64,000 nucleotides of DNA from an uncultured Pseudomonadota bacterium (lineage in GTDB: Bacteria > Myxococcota_A > Bradymonadia > Bradymonadales > GCA-2716585): positions 1 through 64,000 of the forward strand of contig CAKZKQ010000071.1 of NCBI GenBank assembly GCA_937123825.1, given 5' to 3'. The position numbers and the translations under genes are program-made. Shown here piece by piece: positions 51,611-59,203 of the stretch (positions are counted from its first letter, which is position 1; the number at the start of each line of letters is the position of its first letter). The notes under the pieces are model-generated. The model saw only the letters and a program-made list of their open reading frames with translations, ran no database searches and was not told the origin of the DNA.

Positions 51611-53767
51611 TCACTCGACCGGCTCGATGGTGGCGCGGATGATCTGGTCGGTGCCGGGGAAGCTCCAGATGGCATCGGCGCTGATCAGGCGGACGTTGCC
51701 GTCGCCTTCGGGGGTGCCTGCGTCGGCGTCGGCTTGGAAGGGCGCCTGGTCGGGACCAGCGGCGCCTGCCTGATTCAACTCAGTGCCCGCGTCCCAGGCC
51801 ATCAAGCTGGCCTCGATGTTGGCGGCGATCATCGCCTCGGGCAGCGGCTGGCCGTCGCCATCAAAGAGCTGAACCGAGTCCACGCCCATGAAGATGTCAT
51901 TGGACGGCACCACCATCGACACCATGCTGAGGAAACCGCCCGCGTCGGCGTCCATGGGCACCGTGAAGGTGTAGTTCATGCCGGGCATCAGCGGACCGGG
52001 GCCTTCGCCGCCGGTGGGCATCGCCATGGCACCGGTCGCCGCCACAGCATCGACCTGCTCAAGCTCGCCCACCAACATCATGGGCATGCCCGCCTCGGCC
52101 ACCATCTCCAAACCCGGAGACGCGGTGGCGCCAGCCTGGAACATGGACGCTTCGTTGCTGTGGGTGGCCCAGACCACGGGAGTCAAGATGCCGGGAAAGG
52201 CCGTGTCGCCGCTGGTGTTGGTCACCGTCACGCGGAACTGACCTTCTTCGGCCACCACCTCCACGTCCACAAACCCGCCCATGCCAGGGCCAGCCAGATC
52301 GTTGGTGGTGTCGTTGTAGAAACGCACGCCGTTGTCAGAATCGGGCTCGCCGGTGTTGCCCATGGGCTGGCGGATGGCCTGGTTGGCGCCGCGGCCGGGG
52401 ACCTCGTTGGCCTCAGTGCCCGCGTCCCAGACCGCCAGATGGTTGTCGATGTCGCGCTGGATCATCTCTGCGGGGCGCGGCTCTCCGGCCTCGTCTAGCA
52501 GCGCCACGCCTTCGGGGCCAAAGGCCAAAAAGGCGTCGTTGGACTCAACCACCATCGCGGCCAGGCTCAAGTAGGGCTCATCGGCCGTGGGGGTGACGCT
52601 GAAGACAAAGCGCTCGCCGGGCATGGCCGGGCCAGGGTCGGCGTCGGGGCGCTCCATGGTGCGCGGCATCGCGCCGACCGTCACCGTGGACTGATGCTCG
52701 CCCACCAAAGCCATCGGGGAGCCATCTTCGGCCAGAACTTCAAGGCCTGCGCTGGCGGGCTGGCCAAGCTCAAAGAGGGACCAATCCTGACCGTGCAGCG
52801 CCCAGAAAACCGGCGCCACAGGCGTCATCAACGCGCCGCGCTCGGTGGAGACGTTTTCCACGGTGAAAGTGAAGACACCGCCTTCCTCTTCGACGGTCAC
52901 CGCTGCGACGCGATCGGCGCGCGGCAAGGTGCGCGTGGGCTGGTCAAAGGGCGCCACGGTGCTCTCTTTGGGGCCAACGTCCGGGCCAGCCTGACGGGGT
53001 GCCTGAGCCAGACCAAGGCCTGGGGCCTCGTCGCGCTCGGTACCAGCGTCCCAGAGCTCAAACATGGCGGTGATGTCGCGGGAGCCCAGCGGCTGGCCGT
53101 CCTCATCAAAGAGGGGGATGCCAGCAGGCACGGTGCTCAAGAAGGCGTCGTTGGACTGGACAAACATGGTCGTCAGCCCAAAAGCGCCGTCGTCGGGCAA
53201 GGCCTCAAAGGTCAACTCCAGGGTTTCACCGGGCAAGACGGGCGCGTCAAAGGTGGCAGCCTCAGAAACCCCATCAAGCTCGGCCAACTCCTCCTGGAGA
53301 GTGCCGGGGACGCCGTCCTCAGCCATGGCCTCAAGACCAGCGCTGGCGGGCTCTCCTGCCGTGAAGAATGGGCTGTTCTGGGTATGAAGCGCCCAGACAC
53401 CGGGGGCCAACGGGGTGGCCAGATCACTGGCCTGGGCCGACACGTTCTCCAGCGTCAGCCTGAACATGGTCGGGGTCGGGGTGTCGTTGTTGGGATCGTT
53501 GTTGGGATCGTTGTTCGGATCGTTGTTCGGATCGTTGTTCGGATCGTTGTTCGGGTCGTTGTTTGGATCGTTGTTGTCGTCGTTATTGACGTCGTTGTTG
53601 GGCTGATTGTTGTCGTCGTTGTTCTGGTCGTTGTTCTGATCGTTGTTGACGTCGTTGTTGGCGGCGTTGTTGACCGCGTCGTTGTTGTTGTCGTCGTCAT
53701 CGCCGCATGCGGCGAGCATGGAAATCAAGAGCACAGAAACCAGGATGAAGGAGCGACGGAAAGTCAT
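51611..53767 (-). CDS. Lipoprotein with three spondin_N-like domains and NNDP stalk
   Basis: The 718-residue protein has a lipoprotein signal (lipobox LAAC), then a stalk rich in Asn and Asp including seven perfect NNDP repeats. Three spondin_N-like domains follow, each with the pattern F-x-x-T-x-x-N-V-S, W-A-L-H, S-A-G-L-E-x-x-A-E-D-G, S-N-D-A-F and W-D-A-G-T-E-x-N-E. In eukaryotes spondin_N modules are extracellular-matrix domains; in bacteria the function is unknown. The long stalk should lift the domains off the outer membrane. The gene lies downstream of an ECF sigma/anti-sigma pair on the same strand and may be under its control. Confidence 0.85.
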   Translation of the reverse strand: MTFRRSFILVSVLLISMLAACGDDDDNNNDAVNNAANNDVNNDQNNDQNNDDNNQPNNDVNNDDNNDPNNDPNNDPNNDPNNDPNNDPNNDPNNDTPTPTMFRLTLENVSAQASDLATPLAPGVWALHTQNSPFFTAGEPASAGLEAMAEDGVPGTLQEELAELDGVSEAATFDAPVLPGETLELTFEALPDDGAFGLTTMFVQSNDAFLSTVPAGIPLFDEDGQPLGSRDITAMFELWDAGTERDEAPGLGLAQAPRQAGPDVGPKESTVAPFDQPTRTLPRADRVAAVTVEEEGGVFTFTVENVSTERGALMTPVAPVFWALHGQDWSLFELGQPASAGLEVLAEDGSPMALVGEHQSTVTVGAMPRTMERPDADPGPAMPGERFVFSVTPTADEPYLSLAAMVVESNDAFLAFGPEGVALLDEAGEPRPAEMIQRDIDNHLAVWDAGTEANEVPGRGANQAIRQPMGNTGEPDSDNGVRFYNDTTNDLAGPGMGGFVDVEVVAEEGQFRVTVTNTSGDTAFPGILTPVVWATHSNEASMFQAGATASPGLEMVAEAGMPMMLVGELEQVDAVAATGAMAMPTGGEGPGPLMPGMNYTFTVPMDADAGGFLSMVSMVVPSNDIFMGVDSVQLFDGDGQPLPEAMIAANIEASLMAWDAGTELNQAGAAGPDQAPFQADADAGTPEGDGNVRLISADAIWSFPGTDQIIRATIEPVE
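53484..53579. repeat. 12-bp minisatellite encoding NNDP repeats
   Basis: About eight in-frame copies of a 12-bp unit (TCGTTGTTCGGA and variants) encode the NNDP stalk on the minus strand. Because the unit is a multiple of three, slippage would change stalk length without breaking the frame. Confidence 0.85.
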
Positions 53768-53934
53768 TTAGGAGAACCTCAAGGCGTCTCGTCACGCAAA
53801 ACTGGGGCTGTGGCCATCGGACAGTCGCCTCCAATACGCATGACACCACCACACAGCCCCTGGTCTGGAAGAGGGGCCCCGGATGATTTACACAGCGAGG
53901 TACGGGGAGTTTTCAGGGGGGTTACATAATTTTT

Positions 53935-54714
53935 TCAGGCGGATGTTGTCACAGCCTTGGATGCCGCCCTGGAGCGCATCAACGCAACGCCCACCAAAGC
54001 GAGCAACGCCACCATAAAAGCCCCAAAGTGCCCAAAAAGAAGGTGGGGCGTGTCCACAACGGCGCAGTGCATGTCCAGGCTCAAGAGCCCCACCAGCGCG
54101 GCTGAGCCTGCGGCCCAGGCCGTGGACCAGACCAGGGGGCGCTTGCCTCGCTGCAACAGCCGCCACGCCACCACGACGGGGGAGGCGCTGATCAGCGCGG
54201 TCGCAAAGCACTTAAAAGCGGTGTAGGCAAAGGGCGCCGAGTGATCGTGGGGCACCACTCCAGCAAAAGTCCCCTCTGGGGGAAAGAGCGCGACCCCCAA
54301 CGGCAGCGCCAACGCCCCCAGGAGCAACCCCCAGCGCAGCGGCGCAGACAGCTCGGGCTTGTGCAACGGACGCAGCGCCGCCGCCAGCCCCAACCCAGAC
54401 ACCACCAGGAGCGCTGCCGAGGTCAACCAGACCCTGAACTCGGGGTTGGCGACCACCTTCCCCGACGCAAAGCGCGACCCCAGCGTCGCACCCAGCACCA
54501 CCACGGCCACCACCGCGATCAGCGCGCCGCGCCGCGCCGGTGACATGGACTGCGCGCTCTCCAAGCGGCTCTCCTGCTCCATGTCGGCATCGAGCTGGTC
54601 AAAAAGAGCGTCCATTTCAAAGCCGGGATCATCACCAAACGCATCCATCGCGCGGCTCAAACCCAGTCCCTGGGGATCTTGCGGCTCAGTTGTGTTGTGG
54701 CCTTCATTACTCAT
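53935..54714 (-). CDS. NrsF (DUF1109)-like anti-sigma factor, six-helix membrane protein
   Basis: The 259-residue protein starts with an acidic cytoplasmic segment of about 65 residues, then six membrane helices, from GALIAVVAVVVLGATLG to FGHFGAFMVALLALVGVAL. The pattern, including FKCFATALISASPVVVAW and LSLDMHCAVVDTPHLLFGHFG, resembles NrsF/DUF1109 anti-sigma factors, which hold an ECF sigma at the membrane through their N-terminal region. The ECF sigma gene lies just upstream on the same strand. The ATG has GAGG upstream; a 35-codon extension is not credible. Confidence 0.75.
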   Translation of the reverse strand: MSNEGHNTTEPQDPQGLGLSRAMDAFGDDPGFEMDALFDQLDADMEQESRLESAQSMSPARRGALIAVVAVVVLGATLGSRFASGKVVANPEFRVWLTSAALLVVSGLGLAAALRPLHKPELSAPLRWGLLLGALALPLGVALFPPEGTFAGVVPHDHSAPFAYTAFKCFATALISASPVVVAWRLLQRGKRPLVWSTAWAAGSAALVGLLSLDMHCAVVDTPHLLFGHFGAFMVALLALVGVALMRSRAASKAVTTSA

Positions 54715-54775
54715 TGGCACAACCTCTGCCCGGACGGCACCACCGCCACAGGCTCGAATCCAGCCTCCCCCTCCA

Positions 54776-54787
54776 ACAACATGTTGT
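54776..54787. promoter_or_regulatory. 12-bp palindrome between sigma and anti-sigma genes
   Basis: ACAACATGTTGT is a perfect palindrome in the 180-bp gap. It could be an operator for separate control of the anti-sigma gene. No promoter elements are clear around it. Confidence 0.3.
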
Positions 54788-54894
54788 GGGGCAAGCTGGT
54801 GGTAGAACACTTCATTCACGCCACCCCAGCGTCAGGCGAAGTGTGCTGGTCCTACCCATGGTACGGCGATCATGTGATTTGGTTACACAACCCA

Positions 54895-55431
54895 TCAAAG
54901 TTCTTTTCCCAGCGTGGTCCGCAACGACTCATAAGCCCTGTGAGCGCGCACCTTGGCGGCGCTCTGGCTGATGCCCAGCACCTGGGAGATCTCGGCGTAG
55001 CTCATCTCGGCAAACCAGTGCAGCTCCACCACAGAGCGCATCTTCTCGGGCAACTGCGCCACCGCGCGCCGCACCTGGGCGGCCTCGTCCTTGCGCTCGG
55101 CGTCTCGGTGCTCGGCCCCCTTCTCTGGAGCCTCGTCCAACGACACCATCGGCGTGCGGTTGCCCAGACGACGGCAATGGTCGCGGCGCAGGTTCAGCGC
55201 AATGGTCATCAACCATGGCTTGACCTTGGCGCCGGGACGAAAATCCGCGCGAGCCCGGTGAAACTGCATGAACGTCTGCTGGACCAACTCCTGCGCATCG
55301 GCAGGGTTGTAGATGCGCTGGCGCATCAACCCAAATAGGCGGCGGCTGTAGCGCTCAAAGATCACCCTGAACGCTGCCCGATCACCGCCTTGGTAGCGCA
55401 GCATCAACTCTTCGTCGGTCGGCTCACTCAT
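54895..55431 (-). CDS. ECF-family RNA polymerase sigma factor
   Basis: The 178-residue protein has sigma region 2 (RAAFRVIFERYSRRLFGLMR, DAQELVQQTFMQFHRA, PWLMTIALNLRRDHCRR) and region 4 (LPEKMRSVVELHWFAEMSYA, then EISQVLGISQSAAKVRAHRA). The 1.1/3 regions are absent, as usual for ECF sigmas. It is followed by an NrsF-like anti-sigma gene 180 bp away and preceded by a PEGA/barrel protein gene with a 33-bp gap. It probably answers an envelope or redox signal and may control its neighbours. Confidence 0.93.
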   Translation of the reverse strand: MSEPTDEELMLRYQGGDRAAFRVIFERYSRRLFGLMRQRIYNPADAQELVQQTFMQFHRARADFRPGAKVKPWLMTIALNLRRDHCRRLGNRTPMVSLDEAPEKGAEHRDAERKDEAAQVRRAVAQLPEKMRSVVELHWFAEMSYAEISQVLGISQSAAKVRAHRAYESLRTTLGKEL

Positions 55432-55464
55432 GTCGTTGCGACAGATGCCTCACAAAAAGCGTCC

Positions 55465-57039
55465 CTAGAGATCAAACGCCACGCCGATGTGGATATCACC
55501 CTGGATGGTGGTGTCAGGAAAGAGCGGTGCCAGAAGGGTCGCGCCGATGTTGACGGGGCCAAGAGGGATTTCAAGGCCGAGCGACGGACCAACGAGCCCT
55601 TCGGTGGAGGTGTTGCGGTTTTCTGTGTCAAAGATCTTCTGCGTGATCTGGCCAATGCCAAGCCCAAAGCGCAGCTTCATCGCCTCGGACAGGTGCCACC
55701 TGGCATAGAGCTCGCCCAACGCCGCAAAATTGATCACCTGGAAGCGCCCTGCGACCCCCAGATCAAACGACGGGTTGAGGCCCACAGAGATGTCCGGACG
55801 GATGAAGAGCAGCGTCGGTGCCAAGCCAGGATCGGTGACCTGGGTGGCCAGCCCCAACCCCGTGCCCACATCCAGACCAAGGCGAAGCTTCAGCTCCTTG
55901 CCGGTCACCGGCGGCGGATCGTCGGTGGTGACCTCTTCGCCCAGCAGCTCCATGACGCTGTCGCGCAGATCGGTGTCCAGCGCCGCTTCCCCTCGCTCCA
56001 CGGTGTAGAAGTCGGGCTCGCTGGACTTGAGGATGGTGTTGAGCAAAGAGATGTGCTGGCCCATGACGCGCTCGGTGACGCCGCCGGTGAAGGCCACCGC
56101 GCCCGTGATCTGATCGCGGTCCAGATCATGGACGTAGACCACCTGCCCTTCCATATCGAGCGGGCTGGCGTCGGTGACCCAGATCAGCGCGCCGACCCCC
56201 TGGGTCTTGAGTTCGCTCAGGAGCTCCTTGGCAGCGGGCCACCCCGAGCGGGTCTGCGGCAGCTTGTCGGGCCACCCCAGAAAGTCCAGCTTCTGGGTCA
56301 GATCGCCCCCAGAGAGATCCACGTCCATGGTCATCTCGGCCACGCCGGGCCACGCCGCCTGGAGTTTGTGCTTGCCCCGGGGCAACACCACCTGTCCCTG
56401 GCCATCTTCAATGTCCAAGACCTGCCCGCCCACAGAGACCAACACCCGGTTGGGGCTGGCTTGCAGTGTGAGGGTGGCGATGACGTCGTCTTTGGCGACC
56501 TTCTTGCGGGCGTCCTCCACCTCCTGGCGGAAGGCGGGCGGAAATGTTCCGGGATCGGGGCTCAAACCTGGGTAACGGCTCAGGAGGGTCTGAAGGCCAC
56601 GACGGGCCTGGTTGCGCTTGCGGCCCTCGAGCTGGGCCCAGACCTGATAGAAGGCACTGCGCGCCATGCCGTCAAACGCGGGTGTGGAGTAGGGATCGGT
56701 CTGAAGCAGGCTCTCATACTGGTTGCGGGCGGTCTTGAATGACGTAGACGCCTCTCGCATGTTCAACTCAAGGAAGGCATCGACCCCCTTTTGATGAACC
56801 GCTTCGGCCTTGGCCAAGTCCTCATCGAGCTTGGCGCGCTCTTGCCAGGGCTCAAAACCACCAAACCTGACGGCCTCTTTGGTCCCCTGACCAAGCGCCT
56901 CAAGCCACTGGCCTGAGCCCACCACAACCTCGACGTTCTGATCCACAAGGACCACCGTGTCGGCCACCGCAGGCGCGGTCCACAGACACACGCAGCCAAC
57001 CGCCAGCGAGAACGCCACACGGCGAGCGCTCATCCACAT
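55465..57039 (-). CDS. Secreted PEGA-domain protein with C-terminal beta-barrel-like domain
   Basis: The 524-residue protein has a signal peptide (SARRVAFSLAVGCVCLW, cleavage near VADT). A helical repeat part follows (LAKAEAVHQKGVDAFLELNMREASTSFKTARNQ..., TPR-like, about 75-150), then a PEGA-like beta domain (ITLQASPNRVLVSVGGQ, LPRGKHKLQAAWPG). A middle region leads to a C-terminal barrel-like section (LRLGLDVGTGLGL, IRPDISVGLNP, ending in ...VAFDL). This mix is common in myxobacterial envelope proteins of unknown role. The chosen ATG sits 10 bases after AAGGAC; a second ATG two codons later is possible. Confidence 0.75.
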   Translation of the reverse strand: MWMSARRVAFSLAVGCVCLWTAPAVADTVVLVDQNVEVVVGSGQWLEALGQGTKEAVRFGGFEPWQERAKLDEDLAKAEAVHQKGVDAFLELNMREASTSFKTARNQYESLLQTDPYSTPAFDGMARSAFYQVWAQLEGRKRNQARRGLQTLLSRYPGLSPDPGTFPPAFRQEVEDARKKVAKDDVIATLTLQASPNRVLVSVGGQVLDIEDGQGQVVLPRGKHKLQAAWPGVAEMTMDVDLSGGDLTQKLDFLGWPDKLPQTRSGWPAAKELLSELKTQGVGALIWVTDASPLDMEGQVVYVHDLDRDQITGAVAFTGGVTERVMGQHISLLNTILKSSEPDFYTVERGEAALDTDLRDSVMELLGEEVTTDDPPPVTGKELKLRLGLDVGTGLGLATQVTDPGLAPTLLFIRPDISVGLNPSFDLGVAGRFQVINFAALGELYARWHLSEAMKLRFGLGIGQITQKIFDTENRNTSTEGLVGPSLGLEIPLGPVNIGATLLAPLFPDTTIQGDIHIGVAFDL

Positions 57040-57298
57040 TATTGACAGGTCCTTCACAATCCCAGGCACGCTTCACCCACACTTTAATGAACCGTCACGC
57101 ACCATAACACGTTTATGGTCCCGACGGCCATGGATAGAAGCATTGTTGGGTGTCTAAGGTCAGAAATCGGGCCTGCGCGCCCTCAAAAGGGCATCCAAAG
57201 GCGTCAAATGCACCCCCAAAACGATAGCCGACAGCCACAAAGGCACACCCATGAGCACATGATGCGCCTGCTTTGACATCAAAGCGCCACCATTGAGA

Positions 57299-58036
57299 TC
57301 AGTATCGCAAACCGTGGTGCAAGGTCATCGCAGGGCCCACTGGCGCCGCTGCCGACACCGCCGGACCCTCAAGGTGAGCGCGCGCCACCGCCAGATCGCT
57401 CAGATCATCGATGTCCAGCCCTTCAACCGGCGACATCATCACCGCCCGCATGTCGCCACCCATCCGACACCCCGTGCGGCGCAAATGGTCGGTGCGGGTG
57501 ACGTAAATCGAGCCGTTCTCCCGGTAACGCGGCGCGATCTCCTGGGTCCTGGGCCGATTGTGCGGATCGTAACCCGTCACAAAGCGGCCGTCGTGCACCT
57601 CGCCGCAAAAGAAGTAATCGATCACCGGGTGCACCCCGACCACCGCATCACAGCCAGTGTCCTGGAGCGTCTCCACCGCCCGCTCAATGATGTCCGTCCC
57701 CCTCAGCGGGCTGGTGCACTGCAAGAGCGACACCGCGTCGGGCGACATCCCGCACACCCTCCAGAGCCAATCCAAAGCGTGGAGCAAGACCGGCTCCGTC
57801 GAGGTGGTGTCCTGGGCCAGATCTGCGGGCCTGGGGATCGCCTCCGCGCCGTACTGACGCGCCACACGGGCGATCTCCTCGTCCTCCGTCGACACAAAAA
57901 CATGGTCGATCGCCCAGGCGTCCAGCGCCGCTTCGATCGTCCAGGCCAACAGCGGCTTGCCCGCCAACGGCACAATATTCTTGCGCGGAATCCGCTTCGA
58001 ACCCCCACGCGCTGGGATGATGGCCACACACTCCAT
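57299..58036 (-). CDS. CMP-sialic acid/pseudaminic acid-type cytidylyltransferase
   Basis: The 245-residue enzyme has the N-terminal nucleotide-binding signature IPARGGSKRIPRKNI and LAGKPLLAWTIEAAL. VFVSTEDEEIARVA, LLQCTSPLRGTDII and a late RENGSIYVT are also characteristic. It charges a nine-carbon sugar with CTP in the cytoplasm. Neu5Ac, pseudaminic or legionaminic acid cannot be told apart. Its nearness to fli genes hints at flagellin glycosylation, but a terminator separates them and no other sialic or pseudaminic genes are near. AAGGAGG lies eight bases before the ATG, which outweighs a longer upstream frame. Confidence 0.85.
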   Translation of the reverse strand: MECVAIIPARGGSKRIPRKNIVPLAGKPLLAWTIEAALDAWAIDHVFVSTEDEEIARVARQYGAEAIPRPADLAQDTTSTEPVLLHALDWLWRVCGMSPDAVSLLQCTSPLRGTDIIERAVETLQDTGCDAVVGVHPVIDYFFCGEVHDGRFVTGYDPHNRPRTQEIAPRYRENGSIYVTRTDHLRRTGCRMGGDMRAVMMSPVEGLDIDDLSDLAVARAHLEGPAVSAAAPVGPAMTLHHGLRY

Positions 58037-58369
58037 CGAACGATCCTCCTTGACTTCAAAACCCATCGCCGCAGCGCCCACCAGCCCCCATCCAGGGACC
58101 CTTTCTTTCACTGGCGCCGGACCCGACACGCTTCGCCCACAACCCCCATCCATCCTTGGATCCGAGCGCAGACCGCCGAGCCTTCAATCATCGGCTACAT
58201 CGTACTCATCGGCATGGAAGCACTTCAGGTTGAGCATTACTGAAGCTTTAATTTAGAAACGCCAAGCAGGCTTGAAAGGTGAGCGCACAGACCCAAAACG
58301 CACAAAAATGCGCCCAGCGAAGCGCTCAGGCGCAGCTCCAGACGCATTTGGGGTTGTGGACGGAAAGTT
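58037..58369. other. Intergenic region between cytidylyltransferase and fliP
   Basis: This 333-bp stretch holds the fliP terminator (58304-58334) and an AT-rich part near 58240-58262. CTTCAG and CTGAAG form a 6-bp inverted repeat around 58226-58248. No gene is present; in particular no fliQ-like sequence is visible. Confidence 0.65.
58304..58334 (-). terminator. Intrinsic terminator of the fli operon
   Basis: On the minus strand a G+C stem forms from TGCGCC/GGCGCA plus AGCG/CGCT, with a 3-base loop and a small internal mismatch. It is followed at once by TTTTT. It lies 35 bases past the fliP stop. Confidence 0.8.
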
Positions 58370-59203
58370 TTAACGGAAGGACTGGATCAAGGTGCCCACC
58401 ACAAGGTGCCAACCATCGACCATCACAAAGAGCAGGAGCTTGAACGGCAGGCTGATCACCACCGGCGGCAGCATCATCATCCCCATCGACATCAGGATCG
58501 ACGCCACCAACATGTCCACGATCAAGAAGGGCACGTAGAGCAGAAAACCGATCTCAAAGGCCGTCTTCAACTCGCTGATCACAAACGCCGGCACCACCAC
58601 CAGCATCGGCACCTCTTCGACCGTCGCGGGCTTGGGGCGGCCCGAGACCTGAAAAAAGAGCGCCAGATCCTTCTGACGGGTCTGCTTGAGCATGAACGAC
58701 CGCATCGGCACCGACGCCGCCTCCAACGCCCCACCCGTGTCCAGCTCACCAGCCACGTAGGGCTGATAGGCCTTCTGCTCCACCTCGGCCATGGTCGGCG
58801 CCATGACAAAGAGCGTCAAAAAGAGGCTCAAACCAATCAAAACCTGATTGGGCGGCGTCTGCTGGGTGCCCATCGCCATGCGCAGAAAGCCAAAGACGAT
58901 GATGATCCGCGTAAAACACGTCATCGTCATCAAGAGCGCCGGGATCAACGCCATCACGGTCAACAGGACCGAGAGCTTCATCACCCCCGAGACGTCGTCC
59001 CCACCCCCGCCCAAGACCACCTGAACCCCAGGGGTCGCAGGCGTCGGCGGCGTGACCGTCGTGCCCAACTGCTGGGCCATCGCGGGCGCCACCATTAAGA
59101 GCAAAAAGCTGACCAGGAGCCCCGCAAAGACCGACAACCAGACCCTCCATGACGGCCAGCGCTCGGTCAACGCCACCGACAAGGGCCGCCCCTGGCCGCG
59201 CAT
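58370..59203 (-). CDS. fliP: Flagellar export apparatus protein FliP
   Basis: The 277-residue protein begins with a signal peptide (LSVFAGLLVSFLLLMVAPAMAQ), as in other FliP proteins. It carries the family features TVMALIPALLMTMTCFTRII, VLIGLSLFLTLFVMAP, VVPAFVISELKTAFEIGFL and PFLIVDMLVASILMSMGMMM. FliP forms the core of the export gate in the inner membrane with FliQ and FliR. The ATG overlaps the fliO stop (TGATG), so translation is coupled; a GTG one codon earlier is an alternative. No fliQ or fliR follows; a terminator does. Confidence 0.95.
   Translation of the reverse strand: MRGQGRPLSVALTERWPSWRVWLSVFAGLLVSFLLLMVAPAMAQQLGTTVTPPTPATPGVQVVLGGGGDDVSGVMKLSVLLTVMALIPALLMTMTCFTRIIIVFGFLRMAMGTQQTPPNQVLIGLSLFLTLFVMAPTMAEVEQKAYQPYVAGELDTGGALEAASVPMRSFMLKQTRQKDLALFFQVSGRPKPATVEEVPMLVVVPAFVISELKTAFEIGFLLYVPFLIVDMLVASILMSMGMMMLPPVVISLPFKLLLFVMVDGWHLVVGTLIQSFR

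Noticed and set aside
53484-53579. CRISPR-like array
   Set aside because: The units are 12 bp without spacers and encode NNDP in frame.
54745-54770. tRNA-like T-arm sequence GGCTCGAATCC between the sigma and anti-sigma genes
   Set aside because: The stem and loop lengths do not fit a T-arm, and no acceptor, D- or anticodon arm can be built around it on either strand.
58037-58369. Hidden fliQ downstream of fliP
   Set aside because: No frame encodes two helices with FliQ-like sequence, and a terminator occupies part of the space.
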